Shown here one piece after another: positions 52,716 to 61,815 of a DNA stretch of 64,000 nucleotides. The stretch covers positions 1-64,000 of the forward strand of contig SVIZ01000011.1 of NCBI GenBank assembly GCA_015069205.1, written 5' to 3'. Position numbers and translations under genes: made by a program. Each line of letters begins with the position of its first letter. The first letter of the stretch is position 1. Source of the DNA: Oscillospiraceae bacterium. GTDB taxonomy: Bacteria; Bacillota; Clostridia; Saccharofermentanales; Saccharofermentanaceae. The notes below the pieces were generated by a model. The model saw nothing but the letters and a program-made list of their open reading frames with translations, was not told the DNA's origin and did not search any database.

Positions 52716-53567
52716 ATGAAAACGAGTACTAAGGTAAACCTTAAGAGCAAATGCCCAAAAGCTTTGTGGAATGCAGCAAAGAAGGTTTACCGCGGCATTT
52801 CAAAGGCCGGATATAAAGCCGGGATGAAGATCTCGCCTGATGATAAAAATGTTTTTTGTTCCTGCTGCGGTTTGAGGTTTAAGAAGTTCAAACAGGGAGA
52901 CCATTATGAACGGCCGGATTTCTACGACCTCTCGCTTTTCAGTGGGCAAAGACAGGATATAGCTTGTCCTTACTGTGGTTCGCTTCCCAGACACAGGATC
53001 CTTGCAGCATGGTGTAATGAAAACATAGATCTTATCAGGTCGAAGGATATTCTTTATTTCGCTCCTGAAAAGAGCATGACGATATGGATGGATTCAAACG
53101 GGATCAAGTTTAAAACTGCCGATTTGTATGATCCTGAAGCAGATCTCAATATAGATATCCAGAAAACCGGACTTGAAAGCGAATCGTTTGATGTGATCAT
53201 CTGCAATCATGTTCTGGAGCACGTAAGTGATGTCATGACAGCATTGAATGAAATGAAACGGATATTAAGGTCTGGCGGACTTTTCATCTGTTCATTCCCT
53301 GTAAGTCCGGATGTTGAACTGGTTCTTGAAGATCCTTCTGCTGTAACCGGTCAGGACAGAAGGAGGGTATACGGACAAAGTGATCATGTGAGATTATTCG
53401 GCATGAAAGCTGATACTTTTATGAAGGATGCGGGATTTGATGTCACTGTTATCAGCGGTGATGATTATCCTTTTGAGATCCTTCCTGTAACAGGACCCTG
53501 TAAGTATGATATAAACCGTCTGTTCCTTTGCAAAAAGCCTTTGCGAACAGCGATAGAGGTTAAGTGA
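52716..53567 (+). CDS. SAM-dependent methyltransferase with N-terminal zinc-ribbon-like part
   Basis: A 283-residue protein. Residues ~48-100 contain CSCCGLRF and CPYCGSLPRHR, which look like a zinc-binding module. A class I methyltransferase core follows (ILYFAPEKSM, ADLYDPEADLNIDIQ, FDVIICNHVLEHVSD, LRSGGLFICSFP). It may methylate a sugar of the glycan made by neighbouring enzymes. It starts 24 bp after the GT2 gene. Confidence 0.85.
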   Translation: MKTSTKVNLKSKCPKALWNAAKKVYRGISKAGYKAGMKISPDDKNVFCSCCGLRFKKFKQGDHYERPDFYDLSLFSGQRQDIACPYCGSLPRHRILAAWCNENIDLIRSKDILYFAPEKSMTIWMDSNGIKFKTADLYDPEADLNIDIQKTGLESESFDVIICNHVLEHVSDVMTALNEMKRILRSGGLFICSFPVSPDVELVLEDPSAVTGQDRRRVYGQSDHVRLFGMKADTFMKDAGFDVTVISGDDYPFEILPVTGPCKYDINRLFLCKKPLRTAIEVK

Positions 53568-53583
53568 GGGACACGACACTGTT

Positions 53584-54711
53584 ATGGAAAACAACGATAG
53601 AAAGATTGGCATAGTAACTATTGTTGACTATACAAATTACGGTAACCGGCTTCAAAATCTGGCTTTGACGAGGCTCCTTGAAGAACAGGGGTTTACTGTC
53701 ATTAATGATATTGTTGTTTATACCAAAGAAGAATATGTTGAGCGCACAAACGGGATTGTGAAGAAGGCACTTAAAAGGAGCGTTCCGATATCTGTCCTTA
53801 AGTCCCGCATAGCGCCTGAACAGTATAAGATGGATTCTCTAATGCGCCGGAGGGAAATGCGTTTCAGGGAATTTTCATCACGCAATATCAAAACGGTTGA
53901 TCCCATAATCTGTGAGAACCTGGATGAAGCGGTCTGCATTTTGGAAGAGCTGGAAATAGATTTTTATATAGCAGGTAGTGACCAGATCTGGAATCCTGAT
54001 TATTTTACGCAGATGTATGGCTTTTTGCCTTTCGCACCTGAAGATAAAAGGTTCTCATTTGCTGCAAGCTTCGGAGTTGATTCGATTCCGGATGAAAAGA
54101 AGGAGATGTTCAGAGCTGGTCTTTCAGGCATGAAATATATTTCCCTTAGAGAAGAAAAAGGTGTGGAACTCGTTAAGGAACTTACCGGAAAGAATGCTGA
54201 TCTTACACCTGATCCGACACTTCTTTTAGAACGCGGCGAATGGGAAAAGATAGCGGCAGATCCTGATTTCACACTGAATGAGGATTACATCTGCACATAC
54301 TTCTTAGGAGAGGTTCCGGAAGCAGTCCGTCTGTTTGTGAAAGAAAAGGGTCTTTGTGTATATAACCTTAACCGGAAAGATGATGAACGATTGTTTACGA
54401 TAGACCCTGGAGAGTTCCTTTATTTCATTAGGAATGCCCGGTTTGTTCTGACCGATTCTTTCCATGCGGTTGTTTTTTCAGTGTTGTTTCACAAAGAGTT
54501 TTATGTTTTTGAAAGAGAGCAAAAGGGTGTCCGGAGTATGTTTTCAAGAATAGATACAGTACTGGCGATGACCGGACTTGAGAACAGAAGATCCGGCAGA
54601 GATAAGATCATTGAACAGGAACTGATCGGTCATTGGGATAGTATCGACAGCAAATTAGCTGGGGAAAAGGAAAAGAGCATAAGCCGCCTGTTGAGCGCAA
54701 TGGGAATGTAA
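53584..54711 (+). CDS. Polysaccharide pyruvyl transferase family protein
   Basis: A 375-residue protein of the family that puts pyruvate ketals on surface polysaccharides. The N-terminal IVTIVDYTNYGNRLQNLAL, the GSDQIWNPDYF motif (about residue 130) and the C-terminal TDSFHAVVFSVLF (about 298) are characteristic. It starts 16 bp after the methyltransferase gene. Pyruvylation would add acidic groups to the glycan. Confidence 0.9.
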   Translation: MENNDRKIGIVTIVDYTNYGNRLQNLALTRLLEEQGFTVINDIVVYTKEEYVERTNGIVKKALKRSVPISVLKSRIAPEQYKMDSLMRRREMRFREFSSRNIKTVDPIICENLDEAVCILEELEIDFYIAGSDQIWNPDYFTQMYGFLPFAPEDKRFSFAASFGVDSIPDEKKEMFRAGLSGMKYISLREEKGVELVKELTGKNADLTPDPTLLLERGEWEKIAADPDFTLNEDYICTYFLGEVPEAVRLFVKEKGLCVYNLNRKDDERLFTIDPGEFLYFIRNARFVLTDSFHAVVFSVLFHKEFYVFEREQKGVRSMFSRIDTVLAMTGLENRRSGRDKIIEQELIGHWDSIDSKLAGEKEKSISRLLSAMGM

Positions 54712-54715
54712 AGCC

Positions 54716-55432
54716 TCAATCCGAAGCTTTGCCCATTACCATAAATGATTTTGTAATACCCAAAAATCTTTCTTTACGGATCGTTCCTTTGGGAAAAAGG
54801 GCTTTCAGGTCCTTTTGTGTCAGAAGATGTATACTGTCTGCTGCTTCGTAAGCCTGCTCATATGTCTCAATATAAGCAAACCACCCGTGACGGAAGTGCT
54901 TGAGGATAAATGCCTTGGTTTTGAGCGGCAGAAACTGAAATCCGAGGAACAGGAAATGCGGCTCCATCGGGAAATATTTATTCGGAGTCTGAAGAAAATA
55001 ATATCTTCCTGTTCTCAACATCTCGTTCCGCATCTTTTCCCATTCGGGCTTTTTGCCGACATGTTCGATGCATGAATTGCTGAATACGAGATCATAAGAA
55101 TTGTCGGCGATATCTTTCATGTCCGTGGCATCACCGATCTTGTTTGAAAAACGCCTGTCACCGGTATTATCGAGTTCTGCTGCTTTAAGATTTAGCAGTG
55201 TGAATTCACAGTTTGAAATATATTTGAATCCGACCGAATTCCAGTATCTGTTACGGCCGCCTATATCAAGGATGCGGATGGTCTTTCCTGACTTAAGTTC
55301 GTTTGCGAAGGTGCTTTCAAAAAATTCTTCAAAGACCTTCATCCTCTTGCGTCTGAAACGGTTGGACAAAGAGTCTTTATTGTTACCATCTGCATTGTAG
55401 TGAAGATTACCCTTTATGCCCACTTTCGTCAC
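54716..55432 (-). CDS. SAM-dependent methyltransferase, opposite strand
   Basis: A ~238-residue class I methyltransferase: IRILDIGGRNRYWN (motif I), AELDNTGDRRFSNKIGDATDM, DLVFSNSCIEHVGKKPEWEK and YYFLQTPNKYFP. The start is uncertain. CAGGAG lies close to GTG codons at 55432 and 55423, and a TATAAT on the minus strand (55462-55467 read inverted) makes a start further upstream unlikely. It interrupts the otherwise plus-strand glycan cluster and is convergent with the pyruvyl transferase gene (4 bp apart). Confidence 0.8.
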   Translation of the reverse strand: MTKVGIKGNLHYNADGNNKDSLSNRFRRKRMKVFEEFFESTFANELKSGKTIRILDIGGRNRYWNSVGFKYISNCEFTLLNLKAAELDNTGDRRFSNKIGDATDMKDIADNSYDLVFSNSCIEHVGKKPEWEKMRNEMLRTGRYYFLQTPNKYFPMEPHFLFLGFQFLPLKTKAFILKHFRHGWFAYIETYEQAYEAADSIHLLTQKDLKALFPKGTIRKERFLGITKSFMVMGKASD

Positions 55433-55535
55433 GCTCTCCTGTTTTTGCCGGTAATAAACCAATTATACAGTTATATTTCGAGATAAGCGTTGCGAGATTT
55501 GAAAGAGTATTTTCGGACTTATTGAGGAACCCGGT

Positions 55536-56798
55536 TTATTTTTCAGTCTGAACCACTGTTAATTCATTAACATTTTCGAGTTCCCTGATCTTCTTGATTC
55601 CGAGCATTACCAGAGCGACTACAATAAGGCAGATTCCTGATCCGATGATCGTGATTGAAGAACCTGTTCCGACACCTTCGCCTGTGATCTTTCCGACCGC
55701 ATCAGCTGTTACACCGCTTAATCCGTAGGCCACTACATAACCGAGCTGTGAGATGAATCCGAGGAACGCCCACGCTCTGCCCTGAAGCTCAGGTGCTATG
55801 TTGATCCTTACAAGATAGTCGAGGCAGTTATTAGCAAAAGGCAAAGCTGCGAAGAATACGAATCCGAATGCGCAGATGATGTAGACATTTCTTGTTACCG
55901 CGAACATTGCCATGCCTGCACCCGATACCGCAAGACCGATGCTGAGCACTCTTGCGAAGTTCTTCTTGATGCCTTTGATACCCAGAAGAATGCTTGTAAC
56001 GAGCATGCCTGATGCTGCTGCCGTCTCTACGATTCCGAGTGTTTTTGAGTCAGCGAAGGAGAGTACGAAAGGCTCGCCCAAAACCTGGAATACACCCATG
56101 AAGAGACAGATGATCGAAGATACGGCTACGAGAACGAGAAGCCCCTTGTTGCCGGATACCGCCTGCCAGCCTTCCTTCATGCTCTTGAAGAACGGTTCGG
56201 GATTGGAAGGTGTGCTTGTCTTTATAGAGCTTCTTACGACTGCAGCTGCAACGACTGTCAGGAAGAATGTGCAGATGTCGATTATGAGGATCAGCTTGAT
56301 GTCGCTTACTGCAAGAAGGAATCCTGCAATAATGGGTGAGAAGAGATATCTAGCTGAGCCTGCCATCGATACAAGACCGTTAGCTTTTGAGTATTGTTCT
56401 TTTGTAAGAAGGTCTGTAATAGTAGCTGTATATGAAGGTTCCAGGAGGGCGGAGAAGACAGAGCTTATGGTGGTTCCGAGATAGATCTGCCAAAGCGCGG
56501 CTTCTCCTGTGAGCATGCAAATGAGAATGAACAGAACGCCGAGACCTGAAAGGCCGTCGCCGATCATCATGAGAAGACGTCTGTCGTAGCGGTCAGCAAG
56601 AACGCCTGCGGGAATCTTGAGGACAAGCGCAGGGAGGAAACCAAGAAGAGTGAGCAATGCCATGTCTGCTGCACTTCCGGTCTTCTGGAAAATATAAAGA
56701 CCAAGACCGAAACTCGTGAGACCACCGCCGATGGATGAGATGAGTTCACCTGCCCACAGCAGGAGAAATTTACCGTAATTGTTCTTTGTCTTTTCCAT
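55536..56798 (-). CDS. MFS transporter
   Basis: A 420-residue, 12-helix major facilitator of the drug-efflux-like group (LLWAGELISSIGGGLTSFGLGL start; KIPAGVLADRYDRRLLMM loop 2-3 signature at about residue 65). The substrate is unknown. It lies on the minus strand within the glycan cluster, has its own upstream gap of 194 bp, and may be unrelated to the glycan genes. Confidence 0.9.
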   Translation of the reverse strand: MEKTKNNYGKFLLLWAGELISSIGGGLTSFGLGLYIFQKTGSAADMALLTLLGFLPALVLKIPAGVLADRYDRRLLMMIGDGLSGLGVLFILICMLTGEAALWQIYLGTTISSVFSALLEPSYTATITDLLTKEQYSKANGLVSMAGSARYLFSPIIAGFLLAVSDIKLILIIDICTFFLTVVAAAVVRSSIKTSTPSNPEPFFKSMKEGWQAVSGNKGLLVLVAVSSIICLFMGVFQVLGEPFVLSFADSKTLGIVETAAASGMLVTSILLGIKGIKKNFARVLSIGLAVSGAGMAMFAVTRNVYIICAFGFVFFAALPFANNCLDYLVRINIAPELQGRAWAFLGFISQLGYVVAYGLSGVTADAVGKITGEGVGTGSSITIIGSGICLIVVALVMLGIKKIRELENVNELTVVQTEK

Positions 56799-56992
56799 TT
56801 AAGCTAAACCGCCTTTTCGATTTTTCTGACTATACTTTACAGTCAGCGGGGAAGTAAATCTTGAGATAAGTCTTACGCATTCCTTAAATATTCCTTAAAT
56901 CGTATCGGCAGTGCGATTCAAAGATGCACGAAATTACAATATAATAAGGTCTGATGTAAACGGACAGCCGGCGTAAAATGGTGTAAGGGAAC

Positions 56993-58522
56993 ATGGCTGA
57001 GAGCAATAACAAACGCATAGCAAAGAATACGGTCTTCCTCTATGGCAGGATGCTGCTTGTCATGCTCGTTACTCTTTACACTTCCAGAGTTACCCTGAAA
57101 GTGCTCGGAGTAGATGACTACGGGATTTATCAGACCGTGGGTGGAGTTGTGACTTTTCTCTCGTTTTTGAGCAATGCATTGGGAACGGGAACTTCACGTT
57201 TTTTAACATTTGAGATGGGGAAAAAGAAGCCGAGACTGTCATTGCTTTTTGCAACAGTAAGGACAGCTCATATTGTTCTCGGCCTCATTATCGTAGTCCT
57301 CGGCGAGATCATCGGACTGTGGTTTATATATAACAAACTTGTTATTCCGGCGGACAGATTAAATGCTGCCGTTTTTGCTTTTCATTTTTCAATTATTGCA
57401 ACTTTTTTCCAGATAACCCAGATTCCTTACAATGCCACACTGATAGCACATGAGGATATGAATATTTATGCCTACATTAGTATTGTTGAAGCTGTCTTTA
57501 AGCTGGCCATAGTATTTCTTCTTCAGTTGTTTGTGTTTGATCTGCTCGAATTCTATGCCGCGTTAATGTGCACGACTACTGTCGTTATTCTTTTCATCTA
57601 TAGAATCTATTGCCGCAAAAAGTATCCTGAAGTCAAAGGAAATCTTAGGTTTGATAGGGAACTGTTCAAGGGTGTTGCTTCCTTTTCCGGATGGAATCTG
57701 ATCACAAGTTCGGCGATGTCTCTCGCAAATCAGGGCGTAACTATTGTTACCAACATGTTTTTCGAGCCATCAGTAGTAACCATAAGGTCGCTGGCTCTCC
57801 GTGTGAATGACATCATTAACACCTTTATCGGTAACTTCAGAACAGCGGTTAATCCTCAGATAGTGAAAAAATATGCAGCGAAGGATTATGAGGCTTCGAA
57901 AAAACTTGCCCTGGAATCCACGAAATACACATACTATCTGATGCTCATTATTGTTGTTCCGATCCTGCTCCTGAGTGAGCCGTTATTGAAGATATGGCTC
58001 GATGAAGTTCCTGACGGTTTGGTGCCTTTTGTCCAGATAGCAGTATTTCAGGGACTGTTTCAGGCTTTGGATACATCTTTGTATGCGCCGATTTTTGCGA
58101 CCGGGAAAATAAAAGAAAATGCACTGATCAGCCCGCTGTTTGATTTCATACAGCTGCCTGTTGTATATGGGCTTTTCCTTTTAGGATATCCTCCTATAGT
58201 ACTTGCCTGGGTCAGTGCTGCAGCATGTATATTGCTCGGCGTTGTGGTAAAGCCCATTCTTGTCCATAAGATCGTCAACTACGGCTATATGGAAATAAAG
58301 AAAGTAATCGGCAAATGCATGGCAGTTACATTGCTTTCTTCGATTCTTCCGGTAGTGACAGCATTCATGTTCGACAATATGACGGTCAAAGGCTTCATAG
58401 TAATTCTTGCCGCGTCACTTTTGTCAACCGGATCGGTAATCTGGTTTGCGGGACTGGATAAGTCATCAAGAAAGATGATCCGGGCTCTCGTATCCGAGAA
58501 ATTTATGAAGAAACGGGCATGA
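56993..58522 (+). CDS. Oligosaccharide flippase (Wzx/MATE-like)
   Basis: A 509-residue protein with about 12-14 membrane helices. It starts RIAKNTVFLYGRMLLVMLVTLYTSR, and VDDYGIYQTVGGVVTFLSF and AVNPQIVKKYA are typical for polysaccharide exporters of the Wzx type. It would flip the lipid-linked glycan unit to the outer face. A new plus-strand run of genes (56993-63324) begins here. Confidence 0.9.
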   Translation: MAESNNKRIAKNTVFLYGRMLLVMLVTLYTSRVTLKVLGVDDYGIYQTVGGVVTFLSFLSNALGTGTSRFLTFEMGKKKPRLSLLFATVRTAHIVLGLIIVVLGEIIGLWFIYNKLVIPADRLNAAVFAFHFSIIATFFQITQIPYNATLIAHEDMNIYAYISIVEAVFKLAIVFLLQLFVFDLLEFYAALMCTTTVVILFIYRIYCRKKYPEVKGNLRFDRELFKGVASFSGWNLITSSAMSLANQGVTIVTNMFFEPSVVTIRSLALRVNDIINTFIGNFRTAVNPQIVKKYAAKDYEASKKLALESTKYTYYLMLIIVVPILLLSEPLLKIWLDEVPDGLVPFVQIAVFQGLFQALDTSLYAPIFATGKIKENALISPLFDFIQLPVVYGLFLLGYPPIVLAWVSAAACILLGVVVKPILVHKIVNYGYMEIKKVIGKCMAVTLLSSILPVVTAFMFDNMTVKGFIVILAASLLSTGSVIWFAGLDKSSRKMIRALVSEKFMKKRA

Positions 58523-58556
58523 GTTGTGTGTTACTATGATTCAGGGCGGTAACTAA

Positions 58557-60365
58557 ATGATCAATATAAAAGACAAAATTCAATGTTCCGGTTGTAATGC
58601 GTGCGGAGATTCCTGCCCGGAAAATTCGATTTCATTTGCAGTTGACGGGGAAGGTTTCTGGTATCCGCATGTCGACACATCGCTTTGTGTCCAGTGCGGA
58701 TCATGTGAAAAAGTCTGTCCCATTCTGAATGAATGCGGAAGGAAATTGACGAATTACACCGAACCGAAGTGCTATGCCGCTGAGCACAAGAGCGTTGAGG
58801 TCTTGTTTGCCAGCACATCAGGCGGAATGTTTTCCGCGCTTGCAGATGTGATGTATAACGACAAAGGCTATGTCGGCGGCGCTGTTCACAATGATGATTT
58901 TTCCGTATCGCACTTTATATCGAATGACCGCTCTGATCTGAAATACCTGAGGCGTTCAAAAGATCTCCAGAGCAATGCGGAAGGATTCTATAAAAAGGTT
59001 AAGAATTTGCTCGAAAAAGGTGAAAAAGTCCTTGTGTGCGGGCTGCCGTGCCAGATTGCCGGTCTTGTGAATTTCCTTGGAAAAGAATATGAGAATCTGA
59101 TCACCGTTGACCTTATATGCGGCGGTGTAAATTCTCCAAAGGCATGGAGAAAATATCTTGATTACATTGAAGAGATCAATGCCTCGAAAATAGTATGGAC
59201 AGAGAACAAGTCCAAAGAGTACGGTTGGAGAAATCTTACTCAGAAATTTGTTTTTGAGAACGGCAGCGAATACTTTGATACACGCAAAACAAGCTGCTTT
59301 ACAAATGGTTATATAGGATCTCATCTGTACCTGAGACCTTCCTGTTATGAATGCAGATTCAGAGGTTTCCCGAGAATTGCAGATATTACGATCGGTGACT
59401 TTTGGGGAATCGAAAATTTTACCGGGAAATACAAATCCGACATGGGGACCTCAGTTGTTATGGTCAATAACGAAAAAGGTGCCCGTTATTTTGCGAAGGC
59501 GAGCCGGAGGATAAACTGCGAGGAAGTCAGTCTTGACTGGGTCTTGCCGGGCAATCCGTCTCTTACACCTCATGCTTCGAAGATGCCGGACAGAAGAGAA
59601 GAGTTTTTCAGAGATCTTGACCTGATGCGTTTCGATGAGGCAGTCAAAAAATATCAAGTTGAGGAACAGCATAAGTCTTCAAGATTTAAGAGTGCAGTAA
59701 AGTTTTTCCTTTATATTGCAAAGATTACTCGTATGAACCCCAGGGCACTGTGTCAGACCATCAAGTACAGTGGCATTAAAAACCTTAAGGCCGGACGCGG
59801 TATCATTTGCGGAACAAACTGCCATTTTAATGTGGATAAGACGGCAAGTATTGAGATAAGCGGCCTTGTAACATATGGACGCAAAGACAGGTTTAAGCGG
59901 AGCAAGGCTGAATCCAGGCTCTATCTTGGCAAGAATGCAAAGCTTGTCTTTAATGGAGATTTCTATATTGATGCCGGTAATGAGATCGAAGTTTTTGACG
60001 AAGCCGAGCTTATCATTCATGGATGCAGGCTCGGATACAGTGATGCAAATACCGGTCTAAACATCGTATGCGGACAGAAGATCGAGATCAAAAGTGATGT
60101 CGGTATCGGAAAAAACGTTACTATCCGTGACACTAACGGTGAGACTCACTATATCAACACAACAGGATACCGGACATCCAGGCCTGTCGAGATTGGAGAA
60201 AAGGCCTGGCTGTGTGAATCCTGTACGGTTATGCCCGGTGTAAAAGTAGGCACTGGAGCTATAGTCGGTGCATGTTCTATGGTAACAGCGCCGGTTCCTG
60301 ACCATGTTATCGTTTCCGGAAATCCTGCTTCGATCGTGCAGGAAAATATTATGTGGAAATTATAA
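58557..60365 (+). CDS. Fusion: F420-hydrogenase beta-subunit-like Fe-S protein with C-terminal hexapeptide transferase
   Basis: A 602-residue protein. Residues ~8-55 hold two [4Fe-4S] motifs (CSGCNACGDSC, CVQCGSCEKVCP). Residues ~80-390 match the coenzyme F420 hydrogenase/dehydrogenase beta-subunit domain (ASTSGGMFSALADVM, CGLPCQIAGL, CYECRFRGFPRIADITIGD). Residues ~430-602 are left-handed beta-helix hexapeptide repeats ending in AIVGACSMVTAPVPDHVIVSGNPA split as an acetyltransferase tail. F420-beta-like proteins are frequent beside pyruvyl transferases in glycan clusters, but as separate genes. It probably modifies a sugar by reduction and O-acetylation; the details are inference. Confidence 0.85.
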   Translation: MINIKDKIQCSGCNACGDSCPENSISFAVDGEGFWYPHVDTSLCVQCGSCEKVCPILNECGRKLTNYTEPKCYAAEHKSVEVLFASTSGGMFSALADVMYNDKGYVGGAVHNDDFSVSHFISNDRSDLKYLRRSKDLQSNAEGFYKKVKNLLEKGEKVLVCGLPCQIAGLVNFLGKEYENLITVDLICGGVNSPKAWRKYLDYIEEINASKIVWTENKSKEYGWRNLTQKFVFENGSEYFDTRKTSCFTNGYIGSHLYLRPSCYECRFRGFPRIADITIGDFWGIENFTGKYKSDMGTSVVMVNNEKGARYFAKASRRINCEEVSLDWVLPGNPSLTPHASKMPDRREEFFRDLDLMRFDEAVKKYQVEEQHKSSRFKSAVKFFLYIAKITRMNPRALCQTIKYSGIKNLKAGRGIICGTNCHFNVDKTASIEISGLVTYGRKDRFKRSKAESRLYLGKNAKLVFNGDFYIDAGNEIEVFDEAELIIHGCRLGYSDANTGLNIVCGQKIEIKSDVGIGKNVTIRDTNGETHYINTTGYRTSRPVEIGEKAWLCESCTVMPGVKVGTGAIVGACSMVTAPVPDHVIVSGNPASIVQENIMWKL

Positions 60366-60397
60366 CGTTTGTTATCTGATTTATCGGAGGTTTGTTC

Positions 60398-61558
60398 TTG
60401 AAGATACTTATAACAGGCGGAACGGGTCTTATCGGCGGGGCAATAGCTGAAGCTGCCGTAAGAAAAGGCCATGAAGTGTGGATCTTAAGCAGAAAAGAAC
60501 CGTCAGGTAAGATATCGGGACTTGATGCGCATTTCATCTGTGGCGACTGGTATGACGACCGTTTTGTCGAAAGTACCGTTTCACAAGACTATGATGTTGT
60601 GGTTGATACACTTATCTTCAACGAGAACCAGATGGAAAGAACGATCCGGATCATAAACGGCCATTGCAGGCAGTTCCTTTATATATCAACGGACTCTGTC
60701 TATCCTCATCCCGGGAAGGATGTCTCAGAGAATGACGAAATCGATATAAACGATATTAAATGGAAATACGGTTATGATAAACTGAAAGCTGAAAGATATT
60801 TAGAAAGCCATGAACAGGAATTGAGCTTTTTCTGGACTGTAATAAGGCCGACAGTTACATTCGGTGATACGAGACTTCCTGCAGGATTTGTTTCAAAACG
60901 GAACACCTACACGCTGGCTGAAAGGATATTAAACAACAAACCAGTGATCCGGTTTGATGATCCCGCAACAAAACACGCATTGTGTCATGTCTCTGTTTTC
61001 GGTGAAGCCGTATCATGTCTTCTGATGAATGAAGCTGCTGCCGGTCATTGTTATCATATCTCTGACAACAAATCTTATACGTATGATGACATCTTCAGAA
61101 GCATTGAGAAAACGCTGGGAACTAAGGGTATTTATGTTCATTTGCCTTCTGATGTTCTCCGCAGATACAACAGGGTGTTATATGAGGATATGATCTATGA
61201 CAAGGTGCCGGAGTTTACACTTGACAACAGTTTGATCAGGGAGATCTGCCCGGATGTAGAGTTCAGTGTTGATATTGATGCTGTTATTGCAGAAACACTT
61301 CAAAATCTCAAGTCCACTAAATCTGCAGTAATACAAGATCAGGAGTATGATGTTATCTCGGATCTCATCCTTCTTAATGAAGCTGATAAAATTAGTGACA
61401 CTAACATGAAAAATGAAGTTGCCGCTTATACCGGACGGATGACTGATGAGCAGAAGCGTACACTTAAAGCGTACGAATCCCAAAACAAAAGGGCACGCTT
61501 TAGAGAGAAAATGAAAAAACCGCTCAGATCGCTGAAACACAAACTTATTAAGGGATAG
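60398..61558 (+). CDS. NAD-dependent epimerase/dehydratase family protein
   Basis: A 386-residue SDR-type sugar-nucleotide enzyme. The Rossmann loop GGTGLIGGAIAEAA is at the N-terminus, and the catalytic YxxxK is YGYDK (about residue 127). Residues after ~300 form an extra helical tail. It starts at TTG 60398, 7 bases after GGAGG, giving MKILITGGTG; no ATG fits. The product could be an epimerised or deoxy sugar for the glycan. Confidence 0.86.
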   Translation: MKILITGGTGLIGGAIAEAAVRKGHEVWILSRKEPSGKISGLDAHFICGDWYDDRFVESTVSQDYDVVVDTLIFNENQMERTIRIINGHCRQFLYISTDSVYPHPGKDVSENDEIDINDIKWKYGYDKLKAERYLESHEQELSFFWTVIRPTVTFGDTRLPAGFVSKRNTYTLAERILNNKPVIRFDDPATKHALCHVSVFGEAVSCLLMNEAAAGHCYHISDNKSYTYDDIFRSIEKTLGTKGIYVHLPSDVLRRYNRVLYEDMIYDKVPEFTLDNSLIREICPDVEFSVDIDAVIAETLQNLKSTKSAVIQDQEYDVISDLILLNEADKISDTNMKNEVAAYTGRMTDEQKRTLKAYESQNKRARFREKMKKPLRSLKHKLIKG

Positions 61559-61576
61559 AACACGGAGGATGATGTT

Positions 61577-61798
61577 ATGGTATCGAAAGAACAGTTTTTG
61601 GAAGATTTTAAAAGTTCGTTGAATATAAAATCAGATATTACTCTGGATACGGATCTTCTGGATATTGATGAATGGAGTTCATTCAGCATGGTTCTATTCA
61701 TTAGCATGGTGGAAGAAAAATATGGCATTAAAGCTGAACCGTTTTGTGTAGCTGAAGCGGTATTTCTTGAAGATCTTTACCATATAGTCGAAGGCTGA
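61577..61798 (+). CDS. Acyl/peptidyl carrier protein
   Basis: A 73-residue carrier protein. The likely phosphopantetheine site is Ser35 in DEWSSFSMV, in the position of the usual DSL motif. The helical pattern and length fit. The adenylation enzyme encoded 17 bp downstream is the probable loader. No holo-ACP synthase is in the window. Confidence 0.85.
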   Translation: MVSKEQFLEDFKSSLNIKSDITLDTDLLDIDEWSSFSMVLFISMVEEKYGIKAEPFCVAEAVFLEDLYHIVEG

Positions 61799-61815
61799 TA
61801 AGCGGAGGCAGATTT

